Positions 36,998 through 44,869 of a stretch of DNA of 64,000 nucleotides are shown here, piece by piece. This DNA is from Hydrogenovibrio sp965140365 (GTDB lineage Bacteria > Pseudomonadota > Gammaproteobacteria > Thiomicrospirales > Thiomicrospiraceae), in NCBI GenBank assembly GCA_965140365.1, contig OZ223196.1, one strand, 5' to 3'. Below the pieces are notes generated by a model that searched no databases, had not been told where the DNA came from, and saw only the letters and a program-made list of their open reading frames with translations. Each line of letters begins with the position of its first letter. The stretch's first letter is position 1. Position numbers and translations under genes: made by a program.

Positions 36998-37210
36998 ATG
37001 CAAAAACTCACCTTTAAATCGATTCTATCCTGGGCTTTGATCGCCTTTTCCGTTCTTTTCATTTTGCAAAATCTGGTCACGGTGGAAGTCAAATTCCTGA
37101 TCTGGAGTCTGAGTGTGCCCAGAGCCGTGCTGGTGGCCGTAATGATCGGCATCGGGTTTGTCATCGGGTTGATTTTTGCCCAACATCGCCACACCACAAC
37201 TCAACCATAA
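36998..37210 (+). CDS. LapA-domain small inner-membrane protein
   Basis: This 70-residue protein has two membrane helices with QNLVTVEVKFLIWSLSVPRAVLV between them, typical of the LapA (DUF1049) family. Family members help lipopolysaccharide assembly in E. coli. It is 22 bases upstream of the VIT-family gene. Confidence 0.8.
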   Translation: MQKLTFKSILSWALIAFSVLFILQNLVTVEVKFLIWSLSVPRAVLVAVMIGIGFVIGLIFAQHRHTTTQP

Positions 37211-37232
37211 CCCTATCAGACAAGGAACCCGC

Positions 37233-37949
37233 ATGGCCGAATTCACCCCCGAAATGCTCGAACACCATCTGACCAAAGAACACTTCAGTCATCGCATGGG
37301 TTGGTTACGAGCCGCCGTACTCGGTGCCAATGACGGTATTATCTCCGTCGTCAGTTTACTGGTGGGCGTCATTGCCTCCGGCGTGGATAGAGAACATATT
37401 TTGCTGGTGGCGGTGGCGGCTTTGGTGGCCGGTGCTTTATCCATGGCCGCGGGGGAATACGTTTCAGTGAGTTCGCAAGCCGACACCGAAAAGGCCGATT
37501 TGGAAAAAGAGCGCATCATGCTCGAAGAAAACTGGGAAGTCGAGCACGCCGAACTGGCGTTAATTTACCGCCAACGTGGCGTCAGTGAAGCCACCGCCAT
37601 ACAAGTCGCTAACGAATTAATGGAACACGATGCGCTGGCTGCCCACGCCAAAGACGAACTCGGACTGTCGGAAGTTCATAGCGCCCGGCCGATGCAAGCC
37701 GCATTCGCTTCAGCGGCTTCGTTTGTGTCCGGTGCCGCCATTCCGGTGTTATTGGTGGCCTTACTGCCCATGGAAAACCTCGGCGTGATTGTGGCCGCCA
37801 CTTCATTAGCGTTATTAGCCCTGCTCGGTGCCATCGCCGCCAAAACCGGCGGTGCGCCTATGTTGAAAGGTGCCCTGCGTATGGCTTCCTGGGGCTTTTT
37901 GGCGATGGCACTCACCACCTATGTCGGCCTGATGTTTAATATCCACTAA
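37233..37949 (+). CDS. VIT1/CCC1-family Fe/Mn transporter
   Basis: This protein of about 238 residues has LRAAVLGANDGIISVVSLLVGV in helix 1 and MAAGEYVSVSSQADTEKADLEKE in the cytosolic metal-binding region, then three more helices. The family moves Fe2+ or Mn2+ out of the cytosol. The ATG at 37233 (MAEFTPEMLEHHL) has AAGGAA upstream; the start at 37176 overlaps the LapA gene. It is followed by a strong terminator. Confidence 0.9.
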   Translation: MAEFTPEMLEHHLTKEHFSHRMGWLRAAVLGANDGIISVVSLLVGVIASGVDREHILLVAVAALVAGALSMAAGEYVSVSSQADTEKADLEKERIMLEENWEVEHAELALIYRQRGVSEATAIQVANELMEHDALAAHAKDELGLSEVHSARPMQAAFASAASFVSGAAIPVLLVALLPMENLGVIVAATSLALLALLGAIAAKTGGAPMLKGALRMASWGFLAMALTTYVGLMFNIH

Positions 37950-37955
37950 TCCCAT

Positions 37956-37979
37956 AAACCCCCAGGCCTGGGGGTTTTT
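37956..37979. terminator. Terminator built on CCAGGCCTGG
   Basis: A perfect 22-bp palindrome (AAACCCCCAGG / CCTGGGGGTTT) followed by TT lies seven bases past the VIT stop. The central CCAGGCCTGG is at 37962-37971. Confidence 0.85.
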
Positions 37980-38006
37980 AACCTTTAAAGACCGTTTCAC
38001 GACACC

Positions 38007-39323
38007 ATGACACAACACGCTAAATCCCGGCTTGATAAAGCTTACGACCTCATTAATAACGAAGAAGACGCCCGGGTTTGCAAAGACATCCCCGATTCAG
38101 CCTGTCACCATCAACCGAAAAATTTTTTCGCTTATCTCATCGCCAACTTCCTCGGTAAAATCGCCGATGAGCTCGCCAGCGCCAAACTGACCTTACCTTG
38201 GTTGCTGGGCACGTTAGGCACCCCGGCGGTGTTCACCGGTTTTCTGGTGCCGATTCGCGAAGCCAGTGTACTGTTACCGCAATTGTTTGTGGCCGCCGCC
38301 GTGCGCCATCTGCCGGTGCGAAAAGGCGTCTGGTTACTGGGGGCGGCCTTATCGGCCGTGGCGCTAGCAGTCATGGCGTTAACCGCCGGTTCGGTCAGCG
38401 GTGTTGCGGCCGGGTGGGCGGTTATTCTGTCATTGGTGGTCTTCAGCTTGGCACGCGGTCTCTGCTCCGTTTCCGCCAAAGACGTGTTGGGCAAAACCAT
38501 TTCCAAAGGACGGCGCGGCAATCTGATGGGCATCAGCTCGGGAATCGCCGGGGTCGCCACCTTAGGCATCGGGGTGTATATCGAGTTTTTCACCCGAAAC
38601 CCATCATCGGATTTGCTGGCCGGTTTGTTGTGGATAGGCGCGATTCTCTGGGTTATCGCTTTTGTGGTGTTTGCGCAGATTGAAGAGCATCCCGGTGCCA
38701 CGGAAGGCGGCGGGAACGCCTTCGCCACCGCCTTTAAAAGCTTTGCTTTGTTGAAAACCGACCGGCCTTTCCGCCAATACGTCATCGGTCGGGCCTTATT
38801 GCTGAGTACGGCGCTCGCACCACCGTTTTATGTATTGCTCGCTCAGCAGTACAGTGAAAACGACCTCAGCGGCCTGGGGATGTTGATTATTGCCAGCGGC
38901 ATCGCCGGTGCCATCAGCGCGCCGGTATGGGGAAAACTGGGTGACCGCTCCAGCCGATTGGTGATGCTATTAGCGTCACTGTCGGCGGGTCTATTGGGTA
39001 TAGTGCTGTTCGCTTTGGTGGAAAGCGACAATCACTGGCTGTCGAACCCGTTGGTGCATGCCGGTTTTTTCCTGCTGTTGACGGTGTTTCACAGCGGTGT
39101 GCGTTTAGGGCGAAAGGTGTACCTGGTGGACTTGGCCAATGCTGACAATCGCGCCACTTATGTCGCCTTGAGCAACACGCTGATCGGCCTGGCAATGCTG
39201 GCGGGCGGGGCCATCGGTTTGTTGGCCGACATCCTATCGATTCAAGTGGTGATTTTGGTCTTGAGTATCGTCGCCGTGCTGGCAGCCTTTTGGATAGCCC
39301 GTTTACCGGAAGTCAGCGATTAA
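38007..39323 (+). CDS. Major facilitator superfamily transporter
   Basis: This 438-residue protein has a soluble N-terminus of about 55 residues and then about twelve helices. Motif-A-like loops include GRRGNLMGISSGIAG and KLGDRSSRLVMLLA. The substrate is unknown. The cytosolic leader with DSACHHQPKNFFA is unusual for a simple MFS protein. It is monocistronic, starting 57 bases after the VIT stop. Confidence 0.85.
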   Translation: MTQHAKSRLDKAYDLINNEEDARVCKDIPDSACHHQPKNFFAYLIANFLGKIADELASAKLTLPWLLGTLGTPAVFTGFLVPIREASVLLPQLFVAAAVRHLPVRKGVWLLGAALSAVALAVMALTAGSVSGVAAGWAVILSLVVFSLARGLCSVSAKDVLGKTISKGRRGNLMGISSGIAGVATLGIGVYIEFFTRNPSSDLLAGLLWIGAILWVIAFVVFAQIEEHPGATEGGGNAFATAFKSFALLKTDRPFRQYVIGRALLLSTALAPPFYVLLAQQYSENDLSGLGMLIIASGIAGAISAPVWGKLGDRSSRLVMLLASLSAGLLGIVLFALVESDNHWLSNPLVHAGFFLLLTVFHSGVRLGRKVYLVDLANADNRATYVALSNTLIGLAMLAGGAIGLLADILSIQVVILVLSIVAVLAAFWIARLPEVSD

Positions 39324-39426
39324 CACAGGCTTATCCTTTACATACTGAACACGTAAAAACACTTAAGAAATATTGAACATAGTGTGACTCATGCTCATTT
39401 AAAGTATTTTTTATAGCCAGATTAAC

Positions 39427-39440
39427 TTAATCTATATCAA
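39427..39440. promoter_or_regulatory. FNR/CRP-family box upstream of unknown membrane protein
   Basis: The sequence TTAAT-CTAT-ATCAA differs from the FNR consensus TTGAT-N4-ATCAA at one base and sits inside a longer dyad (ACTTAAT...ATCAAGT). It is centred 42 bases before the start codon at 39476. It suggests oxygen or redox control of that gene; the distance leaves activation or repression open. Confidence 0.45.
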
Positions 39441-39475
39441 GTTTTGGTTATTTTTTACTTTAAGGAGTCACCGTT

Positions 39476-40702
39476 ATGTCTTCGCTTCATTTGCAAAAAT
39501 GGCACCCGCGCCACTGGCTGCTGCCTTTAACCCTTGGCGGCTTAGCGATTATGACCATGTTCATTCTCAAAACCTATGTTCCGCACCCGGGTGCCATGTT
39601 GCCCGATTACGCACAACTTTACAGTTACGCTCAAACGCAGGGCTTCATCGGCTATTTACTGCTAATGGATTGGACGCTTTTCTGGAGCTTGTTCATCGCC
39701 ACCAGTCTGTTGATTCCGTTATTTTTGTTTAAATCGGTACAATTTTTACGGGCTGGTGCACACCGATTGTCAGACAAAAACGTCATGGAAACCGCCGGCT
39801 GGTTTGGATTGCCCTTATCTCTGGCGATGTATATGAATGTCGGTGCTTTCGGTGCGGTGATGTTTTTCGGACTGAATACCAAGCAGGATGACATTCTCTG
39901 GCCGTTTTGGCTGGGCTTGGATTTGGTGATTGCACTGATGGCATTTGGGCAATACGTTTGGTATCGTCAGATTCGTCGGTCGGCCGATAACCCTGAACAA
40001 TATTCGATGGTGGTGCCGTTTGCCATCGGTTTTATGGGCTTAAACCTGGCCGGGCCGGGGGCTTTTACCGAAAATGCCACCGTCGCTACCCTTTCCATGG
40101 GCGCGTCTTTAACCTTTTTAGCACTGTCCGTTTACAGCTTTTTCAGCAAATTACCGGCTTTGAAGCACGCTTTTCAACACCTTTGGATGCGCCCGCAAGA
40201 TGAACAAACCCGTACACGCGTCTGGGGTCACCAAATCAACCTGGCCACCGCCATTACGGCCGTCAATGTTTGGCAAATCATCCTGCTTCGAAATTACCTG
40301 AACTACGGCCATAATTTCGGTGAATTTTCCATTGCTTTCAAAAACAGCCTGACTTGGGGAATGGGAATTATCCTGCCATTGGTCGCTATCACTTTATTAG
40401 CCTTATGGCGCTCCGGATTCTTCAATCACCTTTTGACGGCGTCTAAAAACTATCTGTTTTCGCTGGGGCAAATTTGTATGTTGGTTTCCAGTTATGTGAT
40501 GACGGCGATGTTTACCGGCACGGCCGCTAAAGCCGGCATTATTGCGAAGTACGGTCTGGTATGGAATGTCGCCTGGGTGCTGGAGTTGTTCTTGGCGACT
40601 TTGACGTTGCTAGGCGTTGGACTGCTGTTATACCGAATGGTCTTGCGTAATAATATTCAGTCTTGGCAAACGGAAGAAGTTTCTCGAGTATTGAAATCCT
40701 AA
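39476..40702 (+). CDS. Polytopic inner-membrane protein of unknown function
   Basis: This 408-residue protein has about nine or ten predicted helices. Notable stretches are AMYMNVGAFGAVMFFGLN and MGLNLAGPGAFTENATVAT. Several His residues near helix ends (HPRHW, HPGAML) could bind a metal or haem, but this is only a pattern. I cannot name a family. An AAGGAG precedes the ATG, and an FNR-like site lies upstream. Confidence 0.7.
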   Translation: MSSLHLQKWHPRHWLLPLTLGGLAIMTMFILKTYVPHPGAMLPDYAQLYSYAQTQGFIGYLLLMDWTLFWSLFIATSLLIPLFLFKSVQFLRAGAHRLSDKNVMETAGWFGLPLSLAMYMNVGAFGAVMFFGLNTKQDDILWPFWLGLDLVIALMAFGQYVWYRQIRRSADNPEQYSMVVPFAIGFMGLNLAGPGAFTENATVATLSMGASLTFLALSVYSFFSKLPALKHAFQHLWMRPQDEQTRTRVWGHQINLATAITAVNVWQIILLRNYLNYGHNFGEFSIAFKNSLTWGMGIILPLVAITLLALWRSGFFNHLLTASKNYLFSLGQICMLVSSYVMTAMFTGTAAKAGIIAKYGLVWNVAWVLELFLATLTLLGVGLLLYRMVLRNNIQSWQTEEVSRVLKS

Positions 40703-40722
40703 TCGCAACCCAGGCCCAGCTT

Positions 40723-41376
40723 TTAGCCAGGCCTGGCGGAAACGTCTCTTTCGTTCACAAACGCTTGACGTTGCGCCACAAAATCGGCCAACGCCAAGCG
40801 CAAGTCTTCAAACTGGGAGGGTTCCCCTTCCAGCTCACACAACACCGCATGAATGGCTTCCAACGTCGATAAACTCTGCGCATTGGGTGCTTTTCGAATG
40901 GCGTAAGAAGACGACCAGTCACCGCTCAACTGCAAACGCGGTAACGCCTGCAATGCCGGGTTGGTCTGCAACAGTTTATAGGCCTTACGCCAGGTGCCAT
41001 CCAATAGCAGCACTTGCATTGACGCCACAGAGATATCCGACAAATCTGCCGCAAACACCTTGTTGACCGTTATGTCCACTTCATCGCCCGCTCCATTATT
41101 TTCCTGAACGGGAAACAACAAATAGGTCGGTTTCGCCTGCAACCAGGTTTGAAAATCTGGCAAAGCCTCAACCGATTCACCCACCCAAATCCGACAATCC
41201 TGTAAACATAAGTTCGCCAACCGGGCCGTACCTTTGGCCTGATGCTGTTCGGTGGGATGCTGTAAAATACCCAGACCCAAGCGGTGTGAAACTGGACGAA
41301 CGCAGTCGCAAATGCAACTGCGCGACGGTAAGCCACAACGTGAACAATAGGTTCTTTTTTCGGATGGTATGGTCAA
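40723..41376 (-). CDS. tapT: DTW-domain tRNA aminocarboxypropyltransferase (TapT-like)
   Basis: This 217-residue protein has an N-terminal Cys cluster (YCSRCGLPSRSCICD), ILQHPTEQ, and the naming motif LLLDGTWRKAYKL, followed by YAIRKAPNAQSLSTLEA. The family makes acp3U in tRNA from SAM. The start is TTG at 41376, exactly back to back with the divergent acetyltransferase start. CCAGGCCTGG (40727-40736) falls in the last codons. Confidence 0.85.
   Translation of the reverse strand: MTIPSEKRTYCSRCGLPSRSCICDCVRPVSHRLGLGILQHPTEQHQAKGTARLANLCLQDCRIWVGESVEALPDFQTWLQAKPTYLLFPVQENNGAGDEVDITVNKVFAADLSDISVASMQVLLLDGTWRKAYKLLQTNPALQALPRLQLSGDWSSSYAIRKAPNAQSLSTLEAIHAVLCELEGEPSQFEDLRLALADFVAQRQAFVNERDVSARPG
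40727..40736. repeat. CCAGGCCTGG copy in last codons of TapT-like gene
   Basis: Exact copy at the convergent 3' ends of the unknown membrane protein and TapT-like genes. Confidence 0.9.
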
Positions 41377-41813
41377 TGTCTTCTCTTCACTGTGTTAAAG
41401 CCGATGCGATACATCAAGCGCGCCTGAAGCATTTTCACAAACAACATCGCCTCAGCCAACCCTTACAGAGGGATCATGTCTGGCTGGCGGAGCTTGACGG
41501 TCGCCTCATCGGTGTTGCGCGCCTGGTTCCGGCGGCCGAAACAACGGAATGTGACCCGGCCTGGTGGTTACGTGGCCTGTTCATCCACCCCGAGCAACGC
41601 CGGCATGGTTATGGTCATCGTTTGATTCAGGCGCTTCAAACCAACACCGGCGGTACGCTTTACGCTTTTGCCTTGCCCAATCTCGACGCATTTTACCATC
41701 GGTTGGGTTTTCAACCCATTATGGCCGCTCAACTGCCGGTGTCACTCCAAACCCGATTGGCGAACTACCAACAAAGCAAATCCGCATTGCAGGCTTATCA
41801 ATACCGCCGTTGA
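41376..41813 (+). CDS. GNAT-family N-acetyltransferase
   Basis: This protein of about 145 residues has the acetyl-CoA loop in RGLFIHPEQRRHGYGHRLIQAL and ends YHRLGFQP, a standard small GNAT fold. The start MSSLHCVKADAIHQAR at 41376 fits the fold; earlier in-frame starts would overlap the TapT-like gene. The Shine-Dalgarno is poor. The substrate is unknown. Confidence 0.8.
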   Translation: MSSLHCVKADAIHQARLKHFHKQHRLSQPLQRDHVWLAELDGRLIGVARLVPAAETTECDPAWWLRGLFIHPEQRRHGYGHRLIQALQTNTGGTLYAFALPNLDAFYHRLGFQPIMAAQLPVSLQTRLANYQQSKSALQAYQYRR

Positions 41814-41828
41814 ATCAGAATGGGAAAT

Positions 41829-41848
41829 CACCAGGCCTGGTGTTTTTT
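41829..41848. terminator. Terminator built on CCAGGCCTGG
   Basis: CACCAGG/CCTGGTG (41829-41842) is followed by a T6 run and lies between the convergent GNAT and GGDEF-EAL genes. The exact CCAGGCCTGG is at 41831-41840. Confidence 0.8.
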
Positions 41849-41868
41849 AGAATGACTTGGTCGGCCGA

Positions 41869-44703
41869 TTAAAGCGTGGGGTGGGTTTTCAATAAGGCTT
41901 CAAACTCGGAAGCCGGCATGGGGCGGCTCAATAAAAAGCCCTGGAAACGGTCGGCCCCGGAAGCCCGTAGGAAGTCCAACTGCTCTTCCCGTTCCACACC
42001 TTCGGCCACAGCGATGAGATTAAAGCTTTTCGCCAACGCCAACATCGCTTCGACAATCGCCATATCATCTTTGTCTTCCGGAATGTCACGAATAAAGGAT
42101 AAATCGATTTTCAAGGTGTTCAACGGCATCTGCTTGAGATACGACAGCGATGAATATTCAATCCCGAAATCATCAATCGCAAAGGCCACACCGCTGCCAT
42201 GAATTTCGTCCAACACCTGCAAGGTTTGCTCCGGAGAATTCATTACAAAGCGCTCAATGATTTCCAGCTCCAACCAATTGGGTTTGCAGTCGGTTTCCTG
42301 CAACACCCGCTGTACGGTGGCACTGAGGTCGTGTTTGGTGATTTGACGGCCGGAAACATTCACCGCCACTCGTCCGGATTTCAAACCCATTCGGTGCCAT
42401 TGGGCATTTTGACGGCAGGCTTGGCGTAACACCCATTCCCCAAGCTCAATAATCAAATCGGTTTTTTCGGCCTCGGCAATGAATTGGCCGGGCAGCAACA
42501 AACCACGTGTAGGGTGCCGCCAACGAATCAAGGCTTCGGACCCGACAATGCGTTTACTTTGACATTCGTACTTGGGTTGGTAATACACCTCAAACTCGTT
42601 TTCATGCAAAGCGCGCCGTAATTCGGATTCAAGCTGAATATGCTGGAAAGCGATCTGGGTGAGTTCGTCGGTGTAAAAGGCGTAGGTATTGCGGTCATTA
42701 TCTTTGGCACGATACATGGCCGCATCGGCGTTGCGCAGTATGATATCGGACGTTTTGCCATTATCAGGGTAAATGCTGATGCCGATACTGGCGCCGATAT
42801 ACAACTTGTGGCTTTCCACCAGAAACGGTTGTTCCAGGGCTTTCAGTACCTTTTGTGCCACGATTTGGGCATCTTCAGAGCGTTTCAAATCCCGAATCAA
42901 AAACGCAAACTCATCGCCTCCTAAACGAGCAATGGTGTCGGATTTCCGGCCGGTGGTTTGCAGTTGTTTACCCACCTGCTCCAATACCTGGTCACCGATT
43001 TGGTGCCCCAACGAATCGTTGATTTGCTTGAAGTGGTCCAAATCAATAAACAAAATCGCCAGTTTTTCGTGATGACGGTCACTGTGGGCAATCGCCTGAT
43101 CCAACAGGCTGGTAAACAAGTGTCGGTTCGCCAGACCGGTCAAGTCGTCGTGATGCGCCAGATAATACAGTCTTTCTTCGGCCTTTTTGCGCGCCGTGAT
43201 GTCTCGACTGACGCCGACCAAGCCATACACATTGCCGTCTTCGCCGTAAAACGGCGTCTTCAGTGTATCCACCAGCGTTTCTGCGCCATCCGGGTAGGTC
43301 AACCATTCTTCGTTCTGCCGAGCCTGGCCACTGTCGAACATGGCGTAATCCTGCTGACGGAAAGCGTCGGCCACTTCCCAATCGAACAATTCGTAATCGG
43401 TTTTTCCGACAATGTCGGCTTCAACTTCACCGGTAAAACGTTCAAAAGCCAGGTTACAACCTTGATAAACCCCCAACGCATCCTTGATAAAAATCAAATC
43501 ACTGGTGGCATTAATCACGGAACGCAACAAGGTTTTCTGTTTTTCCAGGGCCTGTTGCGCCATATATTGGTTGGTAATGTCTTGCAAAGTTCCAACAATA
43601 CGAGCTGGCGAATGCTCCTCCGCATAACGAGTGATGCCGCGTTGTTCGATATAACGGGTTTCCCCGGACGCCCGGACGATACGATACACGGAAATCTGTT
43701 CTTCGTCGGACTCCAAATTACGGTCGAACCCGGCTTCAACGATTTCGCGGTCTTCCTCATGCACCAGCGCGATGAAATCTTCATAGACGACATCCATACC
43801 CGGTAACAACCCGAGAATGGCATAACAGCCATCCGACAGAATAATCTTTTCCGACGCAATTTCGTATTCCCAGGAACCAATCTGGGCAATGGTTTCGGCT
43901 TCTTTTAACAGCGCCTGTTTTTCCAGCAATTGCTGTTTTGCCATGTGATAGGCGGTAATATCCTGCACCGTGCCGCTCGACATCAAAGCCCGATTGTCGG
44001 TATCGAAATCGGACACCCCTTCTTCGAGTACATACTTGATGCGACCATCCGGCATCAATAAACGATGTTCTACCCGATAAGGCTTTCGGGTTTCCAGTGA
44101 ATGGTGATAGGCGTTATTAAGCTTCTCGCGATCCGCCGGATGCGTCAACGCCAAAAGCAACTCATACGACGGCTTGGTCTGCGCCGGATCCAACTCAAAA
44201 ATTCGATACACTTCCTGAGACCAGTACAAGTCCTGGGTACTGAGATTCAATTCCCAGCTACCCACCTTTGCCATGCTTTCGGCTCGCTGGAAACGCTGAG
44301 TCTGCAGTTCCAATTGTTTTAGCGCCTGCTTGTGGGTGGTGATGTCGGTCGCTAACCCATGTACGGCAACAATCTCATTTTGATCGTTACAGACGCCAAA
44401 CTCTTGAACCTGCAGCCAACGAGTGCCACCGTCACAATGGTAACTTTCCACAGTATAGGCCGGCACTTTGCCGCCCGCCAAAGCGATATCGGTATTGGAT
44501 TGCACCAAACCGTTTTTGGGGTTATCGGTCAGAAACTGAGTGTAGTGGGCTAAGAAATCCTCCGGAGCATATCCGAGGACTTTGGTAATGGAGGGGCTGA
44601 CATAAGTAAAAATGCCTTCCGGATTGTGCGCAAAGAAGAAACTTTTATCGCCTAGGCATTCTTCATACTGCTCAAGCGTCACACTGTCGCGATAATCACT
44701 CAT
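41869..44703 (-). CDS. Multi-PAS GGDEF-EAL protein
   Basis: This protein of about 944 residues has no membrane helix. Three or four PAS/PAC units fill the first 520 residues. A GGDEF domain follows with an intact RLGGDEF and an RKSD inhibitory I-site, then an EAL domain with SEALIRWRHP, NVSGRQ, AIDDFGIEYSSLSYLKQMP and GVEREEQ. Both catalytic halves look intact, so it may be bifunctional in c-di-GMP turnover, steered by PAS ligands such as haem or flavin. The ATG at 44703 has AAGG upstream; an in-frame ATG at 44727 is the alternative. Confidence 0.92.
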   Translation of the reverse strand: MSDYRDSVTLEQYEECLGDKSFFFAHNPEGIFTYVSPSITKVLGYAPEDFLAHYTQFLTDNPKNGLVQSNTDIALAGGKVPAYTVESYHCDGGTRWLQVQEFGVCNDQNEIVAVHGLATDITTHKQALKQLELQTQRFQRAESMAKVGSWELNLSTQDLYWSQEVYRIFELDPAQTKPSYELLLALTHPADREKLNNAYHHSLETRKPYRVEHRLLMPDGRIKYVLEEGVSDFDTDNRALMSSGTVQDITAYHMAKQQLLEKQALLKEAETIAQIGSWEYEIASEKIILSDGCYAILGLLPGMDVVYEDFIALVHEEDREIVEAGFDRNLESDEEQISVYRIVRASGETRYIEQRGITRYAEEHSPARIVGTLQDITNQYMAQQALEKQKTLLRSVINATSDLIFIKDALGVYQGCNLAFERFTGEVEADIVGKTDYELFDWEVADAFRQQDYAMFDSGQARQNEEWLTYPDGAETLVDTLKTPFYGEDGNVYGLVGVSRDITARKKAEERLYYLAHHDDLTGLANRHLFTSLLDQAIAHSDRHHEKLAILFIDLDHFKQINDSLGHQIGDQVLEQVGKQLQTTGRKSDTIARLGGDEFAFLIRDLKRSEDAQIVAQKVLKALEQPFLVESHKLYIGASIGISIYPDNGKTSDIILRNADAAMYRAKDNDRNTYAFYTDELTQIAFQHIQLESELRRALHENEFEVYYQPKYECQSKRIVGSEALIRWRHPTRGLLLPGQFIAEAEKTDLIIELGEWVLRQACRQNAQWHRMGLKSGRVAVNVSGRQITKHDLSATVQRVLQETDCKPNWLELEIIERFVMNSPEQTLQVLDEIHGSGVAFAIDDFGIEYSSLSYLKQMPLNTLKIDLSFIRDIPEDKDDMAIVEAMLALAKSFNLIAVAEGVEREEQLDFLRASGADRFQGFLLSRPMPASEFEALLKTHPTL

Positions 44704-44869
44704 CCAACGGAACCTTAAAACGTCCAAACCTTAAGTTGGCGGGCGCTAAATCTGTTTTAGAAAGCGCTACAAATCTTCCCATATATCCACCCGACCCTAC
44801 GCTTTACGTAACGGGTTTCTTTTATGTCGCTTCATTATGCGAAACTTTGGCGGAAACGTCCAGCGTTGG

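Noticed and set aside
36998..37210. LapA-like gene as part of an attachment system (biofilm adhesin LapA)
   Set aside because: It is the unrelated small DUF1049 membrane family; the shared name is a coincidence.
40708..40720. CCAGGCCCAG near 40710 as another copy of the palindrome
   Set aside because: Two bases off and not palindromic; the true copy lies at 40727.
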